NCBI GenBank assembly: GCA_013695005.1
Contig: JACDBJ010000247.1
Coordinates: 1-9,126 of the forward strand
DNA: 9,126 bases
Reading direction: 5' to 3'
DNA from: Pseudonocardiales bacterium
GTDB lineage: Bacteria; Actinomycetota; Actinomycetes; Mycobacteriales; Pseudonocardiaceae
Below, piece after piece: positions 4,992-9,126 of this stretch. Under the pieces are notes generated by a model. The model had not been told where the DNA came from. It was given only the letters and a program-made list of their open reading frames with translations, and did not search any database. Made by a program: the position numbers and the translations under genes. Each line of letters starts with the position of its first letter. Position 1 is the stretch's first letter.

Positions 4992-6041
4992 CTACAGCAG
5001 CTGGGCCGCCGCGGCGTAGTGGCAGGCCACCGGGTGGCCCTGGCCGCGCACGATCAGCTCGGGCTGGTCCTCGACGCAGCGTCGCCGCTCTGACTCGCTG
5101 AGCTCGCCCGCGAACTTCGGGCACCTGGTGCGGAAGCGGCAGCCGCTCGGCGGGTTGACCGGGCTCGGCACGTCACCGATCACGGTGATCCGCTCGCGCG
5201 CGCGTTCCTTGCGTGGGTCGGGCAGCGGGATGGCCGAGATCAGCGCCTGGGTGTACGGGTGCGCCGCTCGCTCGAACAGCTCGTCGGCCCCACCGGTCTC
5301 CACGAGCCGCCCCAGATACATCACCGCGATCCGATCGGATACGTGGCGCACGACTGACAAGTCATGCGAGACGAACAGGTAGGACAACCCCAGCTCGTCC
5401 TGCAGCTCCTCCAGCAGGTTCAGCACCCCCGCCTGGATCGATACGTCCAGCGCCGACACCGGTTCGTCCAGTACGAGAACGCGCGGCTTGAGCGCGAGCG
5501 CCCTCGCCACCCCGATCCGCTGACGCTGCCCGCCGGAGAACTCGTGCGGGAACCGGTTGCCGTGTTCGGGCTTGAGCCCGACCGTGCGCAGCAGGTCGCG
5601 CACCGCGGCCCGACCGCCGTCGCCGTAGAGCCCGTGGATGCGCAGCGGCTCGGCGACGATCTCGTTGACCGGTAGCCGCGGGTCCAACGACGCGTAGGGG
5701 TCCTGGAACACGATCTGCAGCTCGCGGCGCAGCTCACGCATCTGCTTAGCGGACAGCGAAGCGATGTCCGTGCCGTTGTAGTGCACCTCGCCGCCGGTCG
5801 CCGGCTGCAGGTTCAGCAGCACCCGCGCCGTGGTGGTCTTGCCGCATCCCGACTCGCCGACCAGGCCGAGCGTCTCCCCCGCGATCAGGTCGAACGACAC
5901 GTCGCAGACCGCGTGCACCACACCGATCTGACGCCGCAGCACGCCCCTGGACCGCACCGGGAAGTGCTTGACGAGGTTGCGCACCGAGAGCACGGGCGCA
6001 CCGCCGACCACGTCGGCCGCCGGCTCCACCGCCGCACTCAC
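4992..6041 (-). CDS. oppF: Oligopeptide/dipeptide ABC importer ATPase (OppF/DppF type)
   Basis: The second nucleotide-binding subunit of a peptide importer, on the cytoplasmic face; 349 residues. Motifs: Walker A GESGCGKT (62-69), Q-loop FQDPYASLDPR with Gln113, signature FSGGQRQR (168-175), Walker B VLVLDEP (188-194), D-loop SALD (196-199), switch His226. The peptide-transporter C-terminal domain follows, with GDVPSPVNPPSGCRFRTRCP (289-308) and four cysteines at 301, 307, 322 and 340, the pattern shown in related Dpp ATPases to hold a [4Fe-4S] cluster. RRQIGVVHAVCDVSF (36-50) before Walker A is typical of OppF rather than OppD. I chose GTG 6041 as start: it overlaps the oppD stop in GTGA and has GGAGGG 6 bases upstream, while the frame further upstream lacks family sequence. 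The last gene of the operon. Confidence 0.93.
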   Translation of the reverse strand: MSAAVEPAADVVGGAPVLSVRNLVKHFPVRSRGVLRRQIGVVHAVCDVSFDLIAGETLGLVGESGCGKTTTARVLLNLQPATGGEVHYNGTDIASLSAKQMRELRRELQIVFQDPYASLDPRLPVNEIVAEPLRIHGLYGDGGRAAVRDLLRTVGLKPEHGNRFPHEFSGGQRQRIGVARALALKPRVLVLDEPVSALDVSIQAGVLNLLEELQDELGLSYLFVSHDLSVVRHVSDRIAVMYLGRLVETGGADELFERAAHPYTQALISAIPLPDPRKERARERITVIGDVPSPVNPPSGCRFRTRCPKFAGELSESERRRCVEDQPELIVRGQGHPVACHYAAAAQLL

Positions 6042-7099
6042 GGTCCGCCCTCCGTCTGGCGCACGAACTCCGCCAACGCCTTGGTGTCGGCCACCTCGGT
6101 GTTGAACACGTCGTCCGGCTTCGCCTCGACCAGCTCCGAACTGAAGTGGCAGGCCGCCAGGTGATCCAGGCTGGTCGTCGCGGCCAGTGGCGGCTCGATC
6201 TCGTCGCACACCGGTTGGGCGAGCGGGCAGCGCGGCGTGAACGGGCAGCCAGGAGGCATGTTGATCAGCGACGGCGGTGCGCCGACGATCGGCGTGAGCT
6301 GCTTGGACTTCTGGTCGAGCCGAGGCAGGCTCCCGAGCAGCCCGAGCGTGTAAGGCATCCGCGGGGTGTAGAACACGTCCTCGGCGGAGCCGGCCTCCAC
6401 GAGCTTGCCGGCGTACATCACCATCACCCGGTCGGCCTGTCCGGCGATCACCCCGAGGTCGTGGGTGATCAGCACCATGGCCGCGCCGGTAGCCGTCTTG
6501 GCGGTCTCCAACGCCTGCATGATCTGCGCCTGCACCGTGACGTCGAGCGCCGTCGTCGGCTCGTCGGCGATGATCACATCAGGGTCGTTGGCCATCGCGA
6601 TCGCGATCACCACGCGCTGGCGCATCCCGCCTGACAGCTCGTGCGGGTAGCTCGCCGCGCGCTCGGCCGCGTTCGGGATGCGCACGGTGTCGAGCAGCTC
6701 GATCGCCCGGCTCATCGCGGCCTGCTTGCTCACGTCGTTGTGCGCCCGCACGGCCTCGGCGATCTGATAGCCCACCGAGTACACCGGGTTCAGCGAGGTC
6801 ATCGGGTCCTGGAAGATCATGGCGACGTTCTTGCCGCGGATGCTGCTGAGCTCGGAGTCCGACGCCCCGAGCAGCTCCCGCCCCCGGTACCGGGCCGAGC
6901 CGGTGACCCGCGCGGTGGCCGGCAACAGGCCCATCACGGCCAGCGAGGTGACCGACTTGCCCGAGCCGGACTCCCCCACGATCCCCAGCACCTCACCCGG
7001 CCGCAGCCGGTAGCTGACGCCGCGCACCGCCGTCACCAGGCCATCGTCGGTCGGGAACGTCACGTGGAGGTCCTCGACCTCGAACACCGGCTCGGTCAT
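6038..7099 (-). CDS. oppD: Oligopeptide/dipeptide ABC importer ATPase (OppD/DppD type)
   Basis: The first nucleotide-binding subunit of the importer; 353 residues. Motifs: Walker A GESGSGKS (42-49), Q-loop IFQDPMTSLNP with Gln97, signature LSGGMRQR (155-162; GGM in place of GGQ is usual for OppD), Walker B VIIADEP (175-181), D-loop TALD (183-186), switch His213. The C-terminal peptide-transporter domain has GAPPSLINMPPGCPFTPRCP (273-292) and cysteines 285, 291, 298 and 317, again the [4Fe-4S]-type set. After the last cysteine there is an extra acidic tail of about 35 residues. ATG 7099 overlaps the oppC stop in ATGA, with AAGG about 9 bases upstream; the long frame upstream of 7099 is antisense noise inside oppC. 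Together with OppF it forms the ATPase pair. Confidence 0.94.
   Translation of the reverse strand: MTEPVFEVEDLHVTFPTDDGLVTAVRGVSYRLRPGEVLGIVGESGSGKSVTSLAVMGLLPATARVTGSARYRGRELLGASDSELSSIRGKNVAMIFQDPMTSLNPVYSVGYQIAEAVRAHNDVSKQAAMSRAIELLDTVRIPNAAERAASYPHELSGGMRQRVVIAIAMANDPDVIIADEPTTALDVTVQAQIMQALETAKTATGAAMVLITHDLGVIAGQADRVMVMYAGKLVEAGSAEDVFYTPRMPYTLGLLGSLPRLDQKSKQLTPIVGAPPSLINMPPGCPFTPRCPLAQPVCDEIEPPLAATTSLDHLAACHFSSELVEAKPDDVFNTEVADTKALAEFVRQTEGGP
6048..6053 (-). promoter_or_regulatory. oppF ribosome binding site
   Basis: GGAGGG on the - strand lies 6 bases before GTG 6041, inside the last codons of oppD. It decides the oppF start over more upstream in-frame candidates. Confidence 0.7.
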
Positions 7100-8058
7100 G
7101 CTCGCACCTTGGTCTGCTGCGGGTCGAACGCGTCGCGCAAGCCGTCGCCGATGAAGTTGATCGTCAGCGCGATGAGGATGATGAACAGCCCCGGGAAGTA
7201 GAACAGCCACGGCCGGGTGACCGAGGCGGTCTGGGCCTCGCTGACCAGCAGGCCGAGCGAGGTGTCCGGCGACTGCACGCCGAAGCCGAGGAACGACAGC
7301 GCGGTCTCCAGCAGGATGGCGACGGCGACCAGGATCGTGGCGTTGACGATGATCGACCCGAGGGCGTTCGGAATCAGGTGCCGTAGGATGATCCGAGCGT
7401 CGCTGGCACCGAGCGCGCGGGCCGCCTCGACGAACTCCTTCTCCCGCAACGAAAGAACCACCCCACGCGCGACCCGCGACACGTACGCCCACTGCAGCCC
7501 GGCGATGACCAGCGCGACCAGCCACCACGTCCCGCCGAACTGGTGGCCGAGCATGGCCGCGACCGCGAGCAGCGGCAGGGTGAGGATCAGGTCGGCGATC
7601 CGCATGAGCGTGCCGTCCACCGCGCCGCGGAAGTAGCCGGCGAACGCGCCCCACAGAGTGCCGAAGATCGTGGCGAACAGAGCCACCAGCAGCGCGATCT
7701 GCAGCGAGATCTGCGTTCCACGCAGGACCTGCGCGAACTGGTCCTTGCCGACGGCGTCGGTGCCGAACGGGTGCGCCAGCGACGGCGCGACCGAGTTGTC
7801 CGGCGTGATCTCGCCGGCGTCGTACTTCCACAGCGCACCGCCGACGTAGGCCAACAGCACCAGCGCGGCCAGCACGATCAGGCTCACCACCGCCAGCCGG
7901 TGCTGCAGGAACCGCCGCACGACCAGCTGCCCCTGGCTGCGTTCGGAGACGGTGAACTCCCGCTCCGGCGGTGCGCCCGCGGGCCGGGTCGGTTCGGCCG
8001 CCGTGGACGGCTCGGCGGCCGGGCCGGACACCGGTGGCGGGGTGACGGGCTCAGGCAT
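7096..8058 (-). CDS. oppC: Peptide ABC importer permease (OppC/DppC type)
   Basis: A 320-residue inner-membrane permease. Residues 1-40 are a proline- and alanine-rich cytoplasmic extension, followed by the amphipathic SQGQLVVRRFLQHRLAVVSL that introduces the first helix (about 54-75). Further helices lie near 117-140, 153-169, 178-194, 235-258 and 285-305. The OppC extracytoplasmic hallmark HPFGTDAVGKDQFAQVLRGTQ is at 96-116. The cytoplasmic EAA loop (EFVEAARALGASDARIILRH, 208-227) docks on the ATPases, and SFLGFGVQSPDTSLGLLV (255-272) and INFIGDGLRDAFDP (300-313) are standard for the family. ATG 8058 overlaps the oppB stop by 8 bp and the gene's stop overlaps oppD by 4 bp. Confidence 0.94.
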   Translation of the reverse strand: MPEPVTPPPVSGPAAEPSTAAEPTRPAGAPPEREFTVSERSQGQLVVRRFLQHRLAVVSLIVLAALVLLAYVGGALWKYDAGEITPDNSVAPSLAHPFGTDAVGKDQFAQVLRGTQISLQIALLVALFATIFGTLWGAFAGYFRGAVDGTLMRIADLILTLPLLAVAAMLGHQFGGTWWLVALVIAGLQWAYVSRVARGVVLSLREKEFVEAARALGASDARIILRHLIPNALGSIIVNATILVAVAILLETALSFLGFGVQSPDTSLGLLVSEAQTASVTRPWLFYFPGLFIILIALTINFIGDGLRDAFDPQQTKVRA

Positions 8059-9031
8059 AGCGAATCCGAGGGTCGAGGACGGCGTAGAGCAGATCGGCGA
8101 TCAGGTTGAAGCCGATCACGACGATGGCCGTGAGCAGCAGCCAGGCCTGCAGGGCGTAGACGTCCTCGGTGCGGATCGACTCCAGCAGGAAATCGCCCAT
8201 GCCCCTCCACTGGAACACCGTCTCGGTTACCACGGCCCCGCTGATGATCGCGGCGAGGTCCAGTGCGGTGACGGTGACCAGCGGGATGAGCGCGGTGCGC
8301 AGAGCGTGCTTGACCATCACCCGGCGCCGACTCAACCCCTTGGAGCGGGCCAGCCGGACGTAGTCGCTGTTCATCACCTCGAGCATCGACGCGCGCTGGA
8401 AGCGGCTCCACGCTGCATAGGAGATCAGCGCGAGCGCGATCGTCGGCAGCACGATGTGCCCTGCGATGTCGGCGAACCGCGCGAAGGTGTCGGTCGGAGG
8501 CGGCACGGAGGCGTCGCCGATGGTGTAGACCACCTGCTCGCCGACCGTGTTGTTGAAGGCGATCCCGCCCTGCTTGAGCAGGATGGCGAACCAGAACGCC
8601 GGCATCGACAGGAACAAGAAGCCGAGGAACGTCGCGGAGTAGTCGACCACGGAGTACTGCTTCACCGCGCTCACCACACCCACGACGACGGCCAGCACCA
8701 GCGCGATCAGCATGGCGAAAGCGATCAGCCGCATCGTGATGCCGAACCGCGCGAATATCTCGGACCCGATGTCGAGGTTCTGCTTCACAGACGGGCCGAA
8801 GTCACCGCTGAACAGGCCGACCAGCCAGTTCCAGTACCGCTCGAGCACCGGCTGGTCCAGGTGCAGCCGCACCCGCTCGGCGTCGATGGTCGCCTGCGGG
8901 ATCGGCGGGTTGCGGCCGAGCAAAGGATCAAGGGGGTCGCCGGCAGCGGTCCCCAGCAGGAAGACGACGAACGAGGACGCGATGAGGATAGGTATCGAGA
9001 TCGCGATCCGGCGCAAGGTAAAGGCCACCAT
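8051..9031 (-). CDS. oppB: Peptide ABC importer permease (OppB/DppB type)
   Basis: A 326-residue inner-membrane permease and the partner of OppC. The N-terminus VAFTLRRIAISIPILIASS forms the first helix, followed by the extracytoplasmic GDPLDPLLGRNPPIP (31-45) and YWNWLVGLFSGDFGPS (66-81), both typical of OppB. Further helices lie near 103-124, 133-153, 190-210, 252-275 and 294-318. The EAA loop is DYVRLARSKGLSRRRVMVKH (223-242), and VVTETVFQWRGMGDFLLESI (267-286) and the final VLDPRIRYA are family hallmarks. I chose ATG 9031 because GGAGGA lies 9 bases upstream and the protein then begins as in homologues. An in-frame ATG at 9085 would place the upstream hairpin in the coding region and add 18 unsupported residues. 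First gene of the operon visible here. Confidence 0.94.
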   Translation of the reverse strand: MVAFTLRRIAISIPILIASSFVVFLLGTAAGDPLDPLLGRNPPIPQATIDAERVRLHLDQPVLERYWNWLVGLFSGDFGPSVKQNLDIGSEIFARFGITMRLIAFAMLIALVLAVVVGVVSAVKQYSVVDYSATFLGFLFLSMPAFWFAILLKQGGIAFNNTVGEQVVYTIGDASVPPPTDTFARFADIAGHIVLPTIALALISYAAWSRFQRASMLEVMNSDYVRLARSKGLSRRRVMVKHALRTALIPLVTVTALDLAAIISGAVVTETVFQWRGMGDFLLESIRTEDVYALQAWLLLTAIVVIGFNLIADLLYAVLDPRIRYA

Positions 9032-9040
9032 GGGAGCAGC

Positions 9041-9046
9041 TCCTCC
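9041..9046 (-). promoter_or_regulatory. oppB ribosome binding site
   Basis: GGAGGA on the - strand ends 9 bases before ATG 9031. It is a strong match and settles the start over the in-frame ATG at 9085, which has no such site. Confidence 0.75.
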
Positions 9047-9077
9047 CCACGTCAGCTGATCGGGTTCGGTGCCGTGC

Positions 9078-9112
9078 GGGCGCATAGCCCGACAGGTCAG
9101 GCTATGCGCTCC
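9078..9112 (-). terminator. Strong stem-loop upstream of oppB
   Basis: GCGCATAGCC (9080-9089) and GGCTATGCGC (9100-9109) are perfect 10-bp reverse complements with a 10-nt loop; skipping one base (9110) adds two more pairs (9078-9079 with 9111-9112). It is the strongest hairpin in the window and lies 47 bases before the oppB start. If a substrate-binding protein gene lies just outside the right edge, this would be the intercistronic stem-loop that commonly limits readthrough and protects the upstream mRNA. It could also be a terminator of an unrelated gene or an operator. No U-tract follows. Confidence 0.5.
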
Positions 9113-9126
9113 CGGCCCGCGTGGGG

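Noticed and set aside
6042..6209. A 56-residue N-terminal extension of OppF
   Set aside because: The added sequence is out-of-frame oppD and resembles no ATPase N-terminus; GTG 6041 has a strong Shine-Dalgarno and a 4-bp overlap with the oppD stop.
7100..7831. A 244-residue N-terminal extension of OppD
   Set aside because: It overlaps oppC in another frame, is Arg-rich and motif-free; ATG 7099 begins a normal OppD N-terminus.
9097..9126. The end of an upstream gene, reading ...PHAGRERIA then TGA at 9097-9099 on the - strand
   Set aside because: Only nine codons are visible and the other frames are also open; it cannot be told from chance without sequence past the right edge.
1..9126. A mobile element, defence system, biosynthetic cluster, CRISPR array or tRNA
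   Set aside because: I found no transposase, integrase, terminal repeats, direct-repeat arrays, tRNA-like cloverleaf or effector domains, and base composition looks even across the window.

Overview
The window comes from a high-GC actinobacterium, most likely of the Pseudonocardiales. The case rests on strong G/C bias at third codon positions, frequent GTG starts, and a recognisable mshB, a gene of mycothiol biosynthesis (mycothiol is specific to Actinobacteria). The genus is inference. The content is mostly core metabolism and transport. I see no phage, insertion sequence, CRISPR array, RNA gene or defence system.

Layout, left to right. (1) 1-735, + strand: the 3' part of a CHAD-domain protein whose start lies off the left edge. 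(2) 722-2141, - strand: fdxA (7Fe ferredoxin) followed by dapC (N-succinyldiaminopimelate aminotransferase), a two-gene unit that converges on the CHAD gene with a 14-bp overlap. (3) 2142-2245: a 104-bp divergent intergenic region with an outward-facing inverted repeat. (4) 2246-2845, + strand: a short protein that looks like a reduced GNAT acetyltransferase, with an SH3-like N-terminus and a GNAT-like C-terminus but no acetyl-CoA loop. (5) 2793-4847, - strand: mshB, a small four-helix membrane protein and an unrecognised 266-residue protein, joined by 4-bp and 8-bp overlaps. The last gene overlaps the GNAT-like gene tail to tail by 53 bp. (6) 4848-4991: a short intergenic stretch with a likely leaderless mshB promoter, a possible divergent micro-ORF and a candidate terminator. 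(7) 4992-9031, - strand: an oligopeptide/dipeptide ABC importer in the order oppB, oppC, oppD, oppF, all overlapping. Its substrate-binding protein is not in the window and may lie past the right edge, beyond a strong stem-loop at 9078-9112.

How the genes work together. OppBCDF forms a complete membrane and ATPase core for peptide uptake. MshB makes the free-amine intermediate of mycothiol, and its two tightly coupled partners are uncharacterised. FdxA is a low-potential electron carrier, and DapC makes the N-succinyl-LL-diaminopimelate needed for lysine and peptidoglycan. The presence of mshB, a small membrane gene after it, and fdxA-dapC resembles, from memory, the Mycobacterium tuberculosis Rv1170-Rv1178 neighbourhood.

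The points most worth a second look are small: a hairpin spanning both stop codons of the convergent CHAD/dapC pair, a hairpin presenting the dapC start codon at its tip, the reduced GNAT-like protein, the coupled unknown genes after mshB, and back-to-back leaderless-type promoters at 4848-4909.
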